Source of the DNA: Anaeramoeba flamelloides
Taxonomy: Eukaryota > Metamonada > Anaeramoebidae
Direction of reading: 5' to 3'
DNA: 64,000 bases
NCBI GenBank assembly: GCA_027625915.1
Contig: JANTQA010000070.1
Coordinates: 4,593,001-4,657,000 of the forward strand
The notes beneath the pieces are model-generated. The model was not told the origin of the DNA. It searched no databases and was given only the letters and a program-made list of their open reading frames with translations. Within the stretch, counting starts at the first letter, position 1; every line of letters starts with the position of its first letter. Both the position numbers and the translations under genes were made by a program. Below are positions 1 through 11,153 of this stretch, piece by piece.

Positions 1-410
1 ATCTGTGAAGTGTTCTTGTTTTTTTTTTTTGAGGTTTTCTATTTTATTTGTGAAGTGTTCTAGGTTTTTTTGAGTTTTTTTTACTTTAGAAATAAACAAA
101 AAATTTTAATAAATTTTCGGTTTATTTCTAAAGTAAAAAAAACCTAACGAAAATCTATTGATTTTCCAAATAAATAGAAAACTCAAAAAAACCTAACTAT
201 AATCTATCGATTTTACAAATAAACAAAAAACTCAAGAAAACTTATCGGTGCTTTTTTTTAATTTTAGAAATAAAAAGAAAATTTCAAAAATTTTCTTTCT
301 ATTTCTCAAATTAAAAAAAAGCTAACGATGGTTTTCCAGAATTTAAAAGAATAGAGTAAAATCAAAGATTTTACGCAATTCTTTTGAATACTGGAAAACC
401 TAACGACTAT
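1..410. repeat. Tandem palindromic hairpin modules, locus A
   Basis: Several imperfect palindromes lie head to tail. Typical left arms read AGTGTTCTAGGTTTTTT and right arms end AAAAAAACCTAACG. One module (about 328-402) has arms starting GTTTTCCAGAATT and ending AATACTGGAAAACCTAACG around a small loop. Another (about 60-150) pairs an ACTTTAGAAATAAAC arm with its complement. The same modules recur near 20870-21186, 44705-45010 and, as one unit, 37060-37160. No ORF is present. In HDAC coordinates this lies in or beyond the third visible intron. The family is not recognised. Confidence 0.75.
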
Positions 411-579
411 CCAGTCTATGAAAATAATCATTAAATTTGGATTTCTGAATTAAAAAAAAAAAGAATTTTTAATTTGAGACAATTTTCTTTAATTACTCCT
501 TTCTCTAAATAATAACAAAAAAATTTTTTTTTTTCATTTTTAAATCGATTCTAATTAATGGAAAAGAGTTTATATAAAC

Positions 580-942
580 TCTTTTTCAAAAATTGTGACT
601 CACCTGAAATAATAAATTGAAAAAAAAATATTATCCTTTAATATTCAAAAACAATTAATAACTAAATATGATTTGTAATTCTCTTTTAAGTCATTCTAAA
701 TCTATAAAAGCCTGATATATTAAAAATTGAAAAAAATAAAACCAAAAACTAAAAAAAAGTGAGTCACAATTTTTGAAATGAGTATTACCCATTTTTTATT
801 ACTGAACTTTCACTGAAAAAAAGTTGAACAACAAGATTTTTTATGAATAATTAAATCCATTTTCAAAGACATTACATCGTCTCAATTTTCTTAGTGATTA
901 TTTGTATTTTCGAAGATCTCTTTTTTTTTATTCCACATGATC

Positions 943-1034
<92 letters not shown>

Positions 1035-1183
1035 AAAACAAAAATTTGAAAAAGCAAAGCTAAACTTGAAAAAAATGATTCTGATCCAAAAATTTGAAAA
1101 TATTTTTTGTAAAGAATACTGGAATAAACCTTCAAAACAACGTCCATTAACATTATAAAGTGAGTCAAAATTTATGAAAAATA
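580..1183. mobile_element. Non-autonomous DNA element, copy 1, with 84-bp poly-A core
   Basis: The left end reads TTCAAAAATTGTGACTCAC and the right end GTGAGTCAAAATTTATGAAA, an imperfect terminal inverted repeat. An extra internal copy of the right end lies at about 759-777. A related, longer copy lies at 25448-26190 and shares the internal stretch ATTACTGAAC...GTTGAACAACAAG. A short copy at 36738-36917 holds only the left 190 bp. Positions about 949-1032 are an uninterrupted run of A. There is no transposase ORF; long Phe/Lys frames here are translations of the homopolymer. The element sits in an intron of the HDAC gene. Confidence 0.65.
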
Positions 1184-1261
1184 GTTTACTTTTTTTTAAA
1201 AAAAAAATGAAAAAAACAAATGAAAAAAAAAATGATAACAAGTAATAAATAATATCCGTAC

Positions 1262-3396
1262 CTGTATAAGGCCACCAATCGTCTTCATATTTATGAAAAC
1301 TGCAAGTCATTACCCTATTTGAAGAAAAAAATGCTGTTTCTACGCCATCTCCATGATGAATATCAATATCAATATATAGCACTCTGGTATGATGCTTTAA
1401 TAATTCTTGTATTGCTAAAACGATATCATTGACAAAACAAAATCCGGATGCTTGGCTTTTTCGTGCATGATGATATCCACCTAATTTAAAATAATAAATT
1501 TATTTTTATTGTTTCAATTATTATTTTCAAATAAAATTAATTGATTACAGACGATTAATTAAGAATCTTATTTTGTAAAATGTGGGGAAACAATAAAGTT
1601 TTTAAAAATAAGCACTCAAAAAAAAAGGGGGGGTGGGGGGGGTGGGGTTATAATCACCCCAATTTTAATGTGATTTGTATTTAAAGCTAGTACCGAAATT
1701 TGTATTATTAATAACAGTTGTATCTTCCAAACCAAATCTCGAAGAACGCTTATTGAGAATTTATTTTTTCCACGGAAGTGGGTGGATACCAATACGGGAT
1801 AAATAATTTTTTTTTATTTCATTATTATCATATCCTAATTATTTATCATTCCTTTATCATATTATGTCAAATTTGTTTTTTTATTGGAGAATCGAATAAA
1901 GAATTTCGTGTGTCCTTTAATTTTATCTTGAATCTTAAACGAATTATTTTTATTTGATTAAAGGTAAATTAATTACAATGGAAATGTTCTTTTTGAAATC
2001 GAAAATTCTTTTTACTGTTGTGGAAAAAAAGTGAAACTGAAAAAAAAGTGAAACACGGTTTTTAATTGGGAACATTAATAGAATCACAGAGATCCAGAAA
2101 ATTCAAAAGTAAGATCAATTAATAAAAGAATAAATAAATAAATAAAGACAAAATGAAGGATTCAGCACAATAACAGTTTTTTTAATACTATCTTTTGGTA
2201 AGGTCTGGGTTTTTCTTTGATTGATCAATTATTATAAAACAATTTGTTCAAAAAATTGACTATTTTTGGGATCTCCAAAACCAGAAGAATAATTTCGATA
2301 TGAAAGTAGATTTAAATTGTATTTGTTTATTTGAAAATAATATAATGAATTACTATTTGGAGTTAATTGGTTTCTTCTTTTTATTGATTTTACTTTTTGT
2401 TTTCAGGTTCTATTAAGGTTTCCAATGAAAAACCGTGTTTCACTTTTTTTCCACAATGGTTAACAGATTTTTTTTGGTTTATTGATTTTTGTGCACAATG
2501 ATATGCTATGAATTTTCTTTTACTTTTTTTGTTTGAAAATTTTAGTCATTTAGGATCTATTGAAATTTTGTTTTTTGCATTTTTGCAATTAGAGATTTCT
2601 ATGAAACTTTTTTTTGTTGTGTTTTTTTGAATTTTTCAACAAAAAGATGTTTGATTTCACAATACCATTTTGAGTGGCAAACTTCTCCTTGGGTATGAAG
2701 AATTTTTATAATTGTGAATAGAGAACTTGTAGTAAATCATTCGTGAGAGTCTATGGATGAAACGTTTTTGGTTTTTGGATTTTGGGATTCCGCAACACAA
2801 CAAACAATTTTTTAATTGTATTTCTGAAAACAATCAACTAAGTTCTGGTTTTTGTTCAATACCATTTTGTAATTTTAGGATTTAAAATGCTTTTTTATTT
2901 GGCATTGTTTAAAAAAAAAAACAAATTGTTTGGAATGTTTGATACACACCAAACAGTTTCATCTTTTTAGTAAGAAAGCAATTTACGAAATAAGAAATTT
3001 ACCTGACCAGTTAATCGCAATCTCGACTTCTTTATCATTTAATAACTTTGCACCTAGTTTTGAAGATCCGGCCTGTAAGCATGAATACTCAAATAAACCT
3101 TTAAAAATCGGGCAATCTTCTTCAGGGTTATATATTTCCATTTCTTTGGAAAACTGCTCTTCGTTTTCAGGGTTTACTTTTTGTAAAAATTGTAAGTATT
3201 TCTCATCATGGAATTCAAGCAATTCATTTATTTCCATACTTGGCGATTTGTAAACTTGTAGCTTTGGTAAAAGCTGATAAGATTCTATTAATTCATGTGT
3301 CATACCAATCCTTTGTGGTTTCATTGGGTGTTCACTTCCATAATCAAAAGTGTTGAATGCTGGATCATAAATATAAGCAACTTTTTTCTTTTCCAT
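1262..3396 (-). CDS. Class I (RPD3-type) histone deacetylase, 5' part, two exons
   Basis: Exon 1 is 3396-3003 (ATG at 3396) and exon 2 is 1480-1262. The intron 1481-3002 has a GT donor and a TTAG acceptor, and joining restores [19 protein letters not shown]. Visible landmarks are [12 protein letters not shown] near the N terminus, a [10 protein letters not shown] stretch, the His-His pair in [17 protein letters not shown], and the zinc-site segment [16 protein letters not shown]. These are the hallmarks of class I deacetylases, which remove acetyl groups from histone lysines in the nucleus. About 204 residues are visible; the rest (second zinc Asp, catalytic Tyr) must lie left of the window, since exon 2 ends in a donor (GTACGG, phase 1) and no later exon is seen in 1-1260. 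The segment [13 protein letters not shown] replaces the usual HKYGEYFPGTG. Family certain; subtype (HDAC1/2/3/8) not resolved. Confidence 0.9.
1627..1648 (+). other. G-rich tract in HDAC intron
   Basis: Runs of 7, 8 and 4 G are separated by single T. This is conspicuous in such AT-rich DNA and could form a quadruplex on the plus strand, the non-template strand being the other one for HDAC. The only comparable C/G run is at about 21942-21953. Confidence 0.5.
2015..2459. mobile_element. MITE inside HDAC intron
   Basis: The left end carries TTGTGGAAAAAAAGTGAAAC and then a second GTGAAACACGGTTTTT. The right end reads AAAAACCGTGTTTCAC followed by TTTTTTTCCACAA. Together they are a nearly perfect inverted repeat about 440 bp apart. 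TTA on both outer sides (2012-2014 and 2460-2462) may be the target duplication. There is no ORF, so it is non-autonomous. A 3-bp TTA duplication would fit a PIF/Harbinger-like element, but that is inference. Confidence 0.65.
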
Positions 3397-4720
3397 TTTA
3401 GGACAAATAAAAGAATAAAAGAGATAAAAAAAATAAAGTATTGAAAAGTGATTTCTCTTTTGAACAAATCATTTGAAAATTCCAAGTTGCATTGAACTGG
3501 TTTCTATTTGCTTTTTTTTTGAAATACCTGAATTGTAGACAACCCAAATGCAGATGAAATTATTTTGGAAATTCTTCAAAAAGAAAGAATGAACTTGTTG
3601 GAGTTGAAAATAAAATAACACGTCTGAGATTTTACTTTTTAAGGAAGAGTATTAAAAAAAATATATAGTGAATGAAAATAATCCACTGACACGATTTTTA
3701 ATTGTGAATATTCGGAAAATTGTTGTATCATTTCTTTTATTTAAAAACAAATCCTTTTTTAGATATAACAAATTTTTTATGAACAAAGTACATAACCGAC
3801 ATAAAATTCATTAAAATGAACATTTCTGTCAAATACTCGTATCATTGGTTGATACCCTAAGTAAATTTACTTTTTTTGAATAGCCATAGAGTTTTATAGA
3901 GGTTTGCTCTGAATTTAGAAAATGATAATTTTTATTCTTATTTTTTTTGATTGATCGAATCTTATTTTGATCAAGTCTGATTTCATGAATCATTATTGTA
4001 ATAAGTTATGGGTTATGATTTTCATTGTTTGAATATTTCAAAAAAATAGATTTGATTTGAAATTTTGATATTATCCAACAATTTTCCTAATATTAATAAT
4101 TATAAATCATTTAAGGGGATTATTTTAATTACAGTATTTTTTTTCAAGAATATAGCAGTTTATAGAAAAAAAATCATTTTTTACAATCAAGTGCATTATC
4201 AAAAAAAAATTACCCCATCTTTAAAATTGATAAATAAAGTGAAAATTCCAATGAACAAATTTACTTTTAATACTATTTTCAAAAATGAATTGTTGTTTTG
4301 AAAAGATCTGAAAAATTTCTCTTGTATTTTTGAAAATGTCAAAATATCAATCATATGTATTTAAAATAAAAACAAAATTCTTTTCTTCTTCTGATATTTG
4401 AAATCTAAATACTAAAAAAAAATACATTTCATTTTCCTTTTTTTTACTTTTTTAAAGATTGGGTTTTCAAAGAATTAAGTATAACTCATTACTTTTTTTG
4501 AAAATAAAAAATACAAATCAAGTGATTTTTTTTTTTTTATCATTAGTTAATAATAGTTTACAGATCAATTCTTATTTTCAATTAATACTGACTATAAAAA
4601 ACAATTTAAAAAAAAATACTACTCATTTTTCAGATAATTTGGTTTATAAAAAGAATCTTAATTTCGACAAATCACAATAATTATTTTCAACTGGAGAAAA
4701 AGTGAATTTTTATCTATCTA

Positions 4721-4777
<57 letters not shown>

Positions 4778-5688
4778 TTATTTTGACCAAAAGTATGTTT
4801 CAGTTTTTTTTAGCACATTTTAAATCATGGAGTGAATTATGAATTCAAATCTTAATTACAAACATTTGAACAACCCCTAATTTGTACTATTCTCAATTTT
4901 TTGTTTTTTATTATAAAAAAAATATCTATATTCTACTTTGTTTCTGTGGAGTAATCTAAAAAAAGTTCCACATACCGATTATATATTATAGATTTCCTTT
5001 TCATAATAATAATAAAAAAAAAAAAGTGAATAATAATTATCAGGTAATAGTTGATATTCGTCGGGAGAAAATCATCTAAAAATATTTTTTTAAAAAAATG
5101 AAAAATCCAAATACTTAGGTTACCTATCGAGAAAAAACAAGATGTGTGTTTTGAACCTCTACTGGCATTTGAATAATAAATAGAAAAAAAATTTCACTTT
5201 ATTTTCGATACTTTTCTTTTAGAAATCAAGTCTCCAAACGAAGTATGTTGGTATTTGTGGTCTCTATTTGAAAAAGGAAATGAAAATGAATTGAAAACAA
5301 AAACAAAGGTTCATTTTGATCTCCAATAGAAGATTATTTAAAATTTCAGTAGTTATTAATATGATTTTTCAACAATCATTTCCATAGTTCCAATAACATT
5401 AAAATTACATATTTTTTCCAAGTGGGTATTGATCTTGGAATAAAAAAAAATTTACAAAAGAATTAATTATCAAAAAAAAAAAAAAAAAATAGAAAAAACA
5501 AAATAAATAACAATGTGCAAAAAATTGAAAAAATGATTCACGGTATTTTCAAATAATTTTTTCACACAAAAATGAAATTTCACAATTTACGTTACCTTTT
5601 GAACTGTGAATTCACAAAAATAAAAAATCTAAAAAATAATTTGTCAAAAAGTTTTTACTAGTAAAAAATTAACCGTTTTCAACCCTTA

Positions 5689-5690
<2 letters not shown>
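3397..5690. other. Intergenic stretch, no gene seen
   Basis: This is AT-rich upstream flank of HDAC. Short frames at 4065-4301 and 4459-4680 have no domain-like pattern. A TATC/TA microsatellite lies at 4711-4775. A segment near 5160-5215 weakly resembles the left arm of the elements at 40660 and 50495. Confidence 0.6.
4711..4775. repeat. (TATC)n(TA)n microsatellite
   Basis: Three TATC units run into about 26 TA units. Similar TA tracts occur at 5690-5733, 8937-8985, 12900-12920, 28013-28040, 32273-32299, 36773-36790 and 37679-37697. Confidence 0.9.

Positions 5691-5733
<43 letters not shown>
5690..5733. repeat. (TA)n microsatellite
   Basis: About 22 TA units lie roughly 90 bp upstream of the LINE 3' fragment and may mark its 5'-truncated junction. 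Confidence 0.9.
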
Positions 5734-5738
<5 letters not shown>

Positions 5739-5828
5739 TGTTTGATATTGAAAATGATTCTGATTTTGTAAAGAGTGGCAAAATAATTGTTTAAAACAAC
5801 AATGAAAAATTAAATTTTTGTTAGTCTA

Positions 5829-6366
5829 TTGAAACTCACTCAAAAGGTAGAATTAGTGGCCAAAAAACTTTTTTTTCAAAATCAATTGGAATTCAAAAGA
5901 GTTAATCGAACTATGAAAGAAGAAATTTACAACTATACATTTAATGAATTATTGAATTCCAAGATCTGGAAAGTGCATAAATATTTCAAAATAATAAAAT
6001 ACCAAAACTCTTTATTTAAAACCCAAAGATATTTAAGTTATCCTTCAAGCTCAACAATCCTAAAATTCAGAACATATACTAACTGCTTAAACAGATACTA
6101 TTATGTAATAAATAAAAATCCAACGAAATATTGTCATTTATGTTTAAAGTATGAACATAAGGAAATAATAGAAGATATTAATCATTTTTAAAGGGTATGT
6201 CCTTCTTATGAAAAAAATAGATTAATTTTTCTTAATAAATTAAAAGAAATTAATCCTTAATTAATTGATTTTAAACTGTAATAGTTTGAAATTATTTTCA
6301 TTAATTAATAATCATGAAATCTATGGTTTTATGCTTAAATTTCTGAAAGGGAATTTAAGTCTAAGG
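5829..6366 (+). mobile_element. LINE 3'-end fragment with C-terminal zinc-knuckle remnant
   Basis: The frame 5829-6191 ends in CHLCLKYEHKEIIEDINHF, then a TAA, then RVCPSYEKNR in the same frame. C-x2-C...H...C followed by Arg is the cysteine-rich C terminus of many non-LTR retrotransposon ORFs. No reverse transcriptase core is visible upstream, so the copy is 5'-truncated and the ORF is broken. The downstream AATTAAAAGAAATTAATCC tail is shared with relics at 30085-30985 and 38200-38500. Its 3' terminus (CTAAGGGTGTAATTTACAC, then poly-A) is now displaced to about 7499-7545 by an insertion. Confidence 0.65.
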
Positions 6367-7498
6367 GTAACTAAGCTAAATTTCAAAAATAGGGTCATCA
6401 TTACAGTCAGTTTCACTTTTAAGGCACAAACTTTCAACGATATTTAAGGCACAACAAAATCTCAAATTAAAGCACATTTTTTGGAAATTGTTTTTTTTTA
6501 CAATTTATTTTACTAGAATTTGAATTTTGTGCCTTAATTTGAGATTTTTTTTTGTGCCTTAAATTTCGTAGAAAGTTTGTGCCTTAAAAGTGAAACTGAC
6601 TGTAGTATTTTCTAAATTATTGGTATGTGTGTTGTGTTAACCAAATATTCTGAACCCAATATCTTTTAAAAGTCATTATTGAATATTTAATATCAAGAAA
6701 AAATCTTCTTTTAATGAAAATTTCCCAAAGTTGAATTCATTTTTTTGCAATTTTTCTTTCAAAATGATTCCATATTTTTATTTTTATGTCGAATGAACAA
6801 GAACATTTTTGAAAATCGTTAATATTCAAGAGATGAGATTAATTAGCATTGGAGAAAGGGATTGTAAAATTCAAAGAAAGTAAAACACCCAAGAAGTGTT
6901 TGCTTCGAAAACAAGTATCAACCAAATTTGCTTTAATGAGTTACAATGGTTCCTTGAAAAGTGAAGAAATAGCAAGATCAAATAAGATCTTCTTTTCTCT
7001 TTCATTTGGAGACAATGTGATGAATGTGATCGTATTCGTTTTATCTTTGAGTTCTTTGTTGTACATTCAAAAAATTGGTTTTGTTTTCGTTTTATTTTCT
7101 TTTTCTTTTTCTTTTTCTTTCTTTTGTTGAGATTCTTTTTATCTTGAAAAAGGTATCAAGGAAAGTTTGGGCTGATACCAAATGGGTAAATAGTAAAAAT
7201 CTGATTACTCTGATGGAAAGTTGTTTCGAAAGGTTCTTGGAAGCAATGGTGAATCTTAAATGGATAATTTTAAGATGAAAAATCATTTCAAAAATAGGGT
7301 CAGATTTATTTTTTTCTTTATGGGTTTCTTTTCTCTATTCTTTTATTAGAAATAATAATTAAAACAGAAAAGGGTGTTTTAGACAGTTATTTTTTAGTTT
7401 TAAGTTCTGATTTTTCTGGGTTGAGTTTTGGTATTCACTAAATGAGAAACTACAATTTTTTTTCAATCAAAAATTTGCCCCTATTTTTGAAATTAAGC
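6367..7498. mobile_element. Insertion in the LINE 3' tail, ends with TTTCAAAAATAGGG inverted repeats
   Basis: The left side reads CTAAGGGT then GCTAAATTTCAAAAATAGGG. The right side reads CCCCTATTTTTGAAATTAAG then CTAAGGGT. The 8-bp CTAAGGGT on both sides behaves like a target duplication, and the joined outer sequence recreates the LINE tail seen elsewhere (GTGTAATTTACAC). A third copy of the end (ATTTCAAAAATAGGGTCAG) lies inside at about 7288, so two units may be nested or tandem. Frames at 6849-7130 and 7075-7278 are Lys/Phe-rich and match nothing I recognise. An 8-bp duplication would suit hAT-like elements (inference). Confidence 0.5.
6404..6602. mobile_element. Tc1/mariner-type MITE with long TIRs and TA target site
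   Basis: Ends CAGTCAGTTTCACTTTTAAG and CTTAAAAGTGAAACTGACTG are perfectly complementary. Near-complementarity continues for about 70 bp on each side (AAGGCACAAACTTTC motif), leaving only a short loop. TA flanks both ends. The CAGT terminus and TA duplication are typical of Tc1/mariner-derived MITEs. An older copy lies at 49255-49452. Confidence 0.8.
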
Positions 7499-7670
7499 TA
7501 AGGGTGTAATTTACACTTCTTCAACAATAAAAAAAAAAAAAACTTTTTTTTCATGACATATCAAAATTATATTTATTTTTTTAATTCACACCACTCTATG
7601 TTACCGATTTTGTGAAGTGTTTAAAAAATATCTCAATATATATTAGATTGAAACGCAGGAAAACAATATA

Positions 7671-8236
7671 ATGGTTCCAAACCAACCGAGAAATTTAATA
7701 GACATGGGAATTGACTTTTTTGTCTCTGATAAAAACTAAAAAAAAAAATCTTCTGTTATACAATATCACATAAGTTTATGTTATGACATATATTTTTTAA
7801 AAAAATAGATTATTAGAAAGACAAAAAAAAAAATTTAAGTTTAAGAAATCTATTTAAAAAAACAAAATAAAGTTTCCAAAGATCGAAGATAGAATTTGAA
7901 GATTTCTTTGAAATGGTTTTACCCTTTGATTTTAACGTGTTTAGAGAAGTTAAGGATCCACCAAAAACCTGAAAATCAAAGGATAACACTCTTAATAAGG
8001 TATTTTAAAATTCGATCTTAGATCTTTGGAAACTTTATTTTGTTTTTATTAAATGGATTACATAAACATCAAGATTTTTTTCTCAGTCTTCTAAATAATT
8101 AATATTTTTAAAAAACCTATTTCTAACCCTAAAATTAAGTGAAACTGTGTAACAGAAGATTTTTTTTTGTATTTAATACAGGATAAAAAAGTCAATTTCT
8201 ATATCTGCCAAAATTTACCTTAGATTTGGAACGATT
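7671..8236. mobile_element. Long foldback element
   Basis: Nested complementary arms start at GGTTCCAAACC (7674) with partner GATTTGGAAC (about 8223). They include AAAAAGTCAATTTC and its complement, the AACAGAAGATTTTTTT pair, and an inner pair AAAATAAAGTTTCCAAAGATC / GATCTTTGGAAACTTTATTTT. The arms are roughly 250 bp. A solo copy of the right arm follows at about 8250-8340 (GATGAAAAAGTCAATTTCTG ... GGTTTGGAACTGATG). No coding capacity. Confidence 0.7.
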
Positions 8237-8889
8237 GTATGTGATATCGTAGAACATTAGATTTTTTTTTGTATTTATCAGAGATGAAAAAGTCAATTTC
8301 TGTGTCTCTCAGATCACACAGTAGGTTTGGAACTGATGTTTATCGATATAAACTAAATTTCATAATAAATGGTCCAAGTAACATTTGAATTTTGAATTAC
8401 TTTTATATCGTTTGGAAATTTTTCATCTCACAATGAAAAGTTTGCATTAAATCATTTTTTCTCTTTTTTATTTTTTTAACCTTGTTTTGTTAAAATGGAA
8501 AATTAAAATGAAAAATTGGAAATTAGTGACATTTGAATTAATGAAAAAAATTGGTTTCAAATATGAAAAAGAGATTAGATTTAGTTATTCAAATGGGGGG
8601 GGAATTGATAAATGGTTTTTCTAATTTTTTAAATTTTCTATTTTTTATGTAATGCTTCTTTCAAAATAAATTGCCAAATTTTTTTAACTGTTTTTTTTCT
8701 TTTTCTTTTATTTTTAGACAAAAAATAAATAACTCTTGAATATCTCACTGAATATTCAAATCGAAATTTTTATATTATAATAGATAACTTTGATTATTAA
8801 AAATATTTTTCTTTAAAATTAGATTGTTAATGGGACAATGATTTAGAAATGGAGTTTATAAAAAGAGAATAATAAAAAATTTCTCAAAG

Positions 8890-8933
8890 TCAATTATTTA
8901 ATATTGTAAAGAAATTGAATTATTTCACAACTA

Positions 8934-8987
<54 letters not shown>

Positions 8988-9437
8988 TCACAAATATAAG
9001 AAAGATATTTCACAACTTTGGAGTCTCAATATTGATAGTTTAACCTTTAAATTTGTGGCGGAATGCATATTTTTTTTTCAAAAATTCTTAATTTTTTAAC
9101 CTTAGGGGATTAGCATCTATCGAGGAGAAGCCTAAAATCAAAGTATATTGTTATTGGGAATAATTTGAATCGGTGTTACATGGTTCAAATGTCTCTAAAA
9201 AATCGATTAGTCAAGTTTTAATATTTGTTGATCTGATCAATTAAAAATGATCTTTGTATTAGTAAAAAATAAAAATAATTTCAGAATAAAAATATGCATT
9301 CCACTACTTTTTTAAAGCTTAAATTATCAATATTCAGACTCCAAAGTTGCAAAATATCTTTCTTAAAATTTTTGTCAAAATGTAGATTAATAGCTAAAAA
9401 AATTCAACTTCTTTACAAAATTAAATAATTTACTGAA
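8890..9437. mobile_element. Foldback element with internal TA tract
   Basis: The left arm includes CAACTTTGGAGTCT, AATATTGATA and GGAATGCATATTTT. The right arm carries their complements (AAAATATGCATTCC, TATCAATATT, AGACTCCAAAGTTG). Outer arms also pair (TTGTAAAGAAATTGAATT versus AATTCAACTTCTTTACAA). The (TA)n tract 8937-8985 interrupts only the left arm, so it arose or grew after insertion. No ORF. Confidence 0.7.
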
Positions 9438-11153
9438 TAGATTCTATTTTAAAAAATTATTTCTATAACTATTGGAAATATATTGATGTTACAATAAGCC
9501 TTTAAAAAAGGAAACAAACTAATCAGTCCTTGGGTTTTTATATTGATCATTATTGAGTTAATCTTTGAAAATAAAAAAATAGTTACTTTTCAAAGTTCTA
9601 AATCTAAATTATTAAATACCAGAATACTGTATTTTGGAGTTTTTATTTTGGGATATGGAAAAGGAATTACAAAAAATAATTTCAAAATGACTTTTTTAAA
9701 TGTTATCCTTACATAAAAAATTTCATAATTTATTCTACGCTAAGATTTATAATAGATTTTTAGAGAAATTTGAAGCTATTTTTGACATGGAGAACTAATA
9801 TCATTTACACCCAATTACCTCACACTTTGATTATAGAGAAATCTATGGTTACACTAATCCAATAACTAAGATTATTTTTAACTGATGAGATCAACTTGAT
9901 GTAATATATTACTTTACTAATCAAATATTTCTAGACATTTGAAACAATGTTGTCCTATTATAATTTATCTTCAAGAGTAACATACTCTAATTAAAGACTT
10001 ATTTGATTTTGACCTCACCTAATCCTGAGTTTATATTTTTGCAGAATATGAAACCTCCAAAGAGTTTTTATAAAAAAGATTTTACGTTTCAAAACAACTG
10101 TAAAAAAAAAAACTGTTATCGAAGAATTTTGAACTTTTAAAATTAATAAAAGGACAGACTTTTGTGATTGATTCAGTCAGTGAAAAGAAAGAAATCAATT
10201 TTTACAAATTATATTTCATGTTCAAATTTTGACAATTAAATTGGATTTTAAGCTTAGGGTACAATACAAAAATTTACAACTGTCAGAAAAAAAAGCAAAG
10301 GACGATCAATCAAAATTGAAAATAAAAATTGAGAATAATTTGTAATTTGAGATCAAAAAACAATTTTATTATTTCTATAAAATAAGAACTTTTTTGAATT
10401 CAAATCCTTTTTATAGAATTTTTACAATCGTTTGGAAGAAAAACTTGAAAAGAAAAGAACGAAAAAAAACCAACCAATATTTTCCAAAATCGAGTTCCTT
10501 TGATAGACTTAATAATGGATCCTAAAAGAAAACAGACTCCAAATCTGAAAACTACACTACCAACAAATTTTCGGAACATTTAATTTCTTCTTTTTTGATC
10601 AAATTCTTGATTTGTTGTTGTGTAAAGGGTAGACTCTTGTAGCAACAATTTATAAGATTCATAAATTAATTTTATAAAAAAACTTTTTCAAAAATAATCT
10701 CTTCCAAATCGCTTCAGAAACAAAAACACGAACCTCACGAATAAAACAAACGAAAACAATTCCTATCAAACAATTTATCGTTCTTTTTTAAAACATTTGA
10801 CAAAACTTAGATCAAATAAAGAAATTAGAAAATCTAATTTTTGTTTTTTGATCTTATTTATTTAGGAAAAAAATTCTACTTTTAAAGATCCAAAAATCAA
10901 TCTTTAAAGAGAAGAAGAGCAAAAAAGAGTTCAAATTAGAAATTGTTTTTGATTAAGGTATTCAAAATTAAAAAAAATAAAAAAAGATCTCATTATTGGA
11001 AATAATTCAAATACCAAGTGTGTGTTCTATTTATTCTTTTCAAATTTGAAAAATAAAATGTTCTATTTTTTAAAAAAAAATTCATTTTTTTTTAAAAAAT
11101 TGTTTTTTTGTATTTTCACTGCAAAAGAAAAAAAAAAAACAAATTAGATTTGG
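9438..11153. other. Upstream region of RGS-DUF547 gene, with a coding-like relic
   Basis: About 9700-10340 has slightly higher codon-like complexity on the plus strand (for example HFDYREIYGYTNPITKIIFN near 9826), but no continuous frame and no recognised family. It may be an old element relic. A 22-codon ORF at 10515-10583 (MDPKRKQTPN...) could be an upstream ORF of the RGS-DUF547 transcript, or chance. No core promoter motif is convincing. Confidence 0.35.

Noticed and set aside
1-410. CCTAACG motifs as telomeric or subtelomeric repeat
   Set aside because: They are spaced by about 80-100 bp as edges of palindromes, not arranged as a short tandem repeat, and occur at internal loci too.
891-1382. 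Poly-Phe and poly-Lys frames around 937-1382
   Set aside because: They translate an A/T homopolymer. Only the HDAC exon 1262-1480 is real, in the minus frame containing [11 protein letters not shown].
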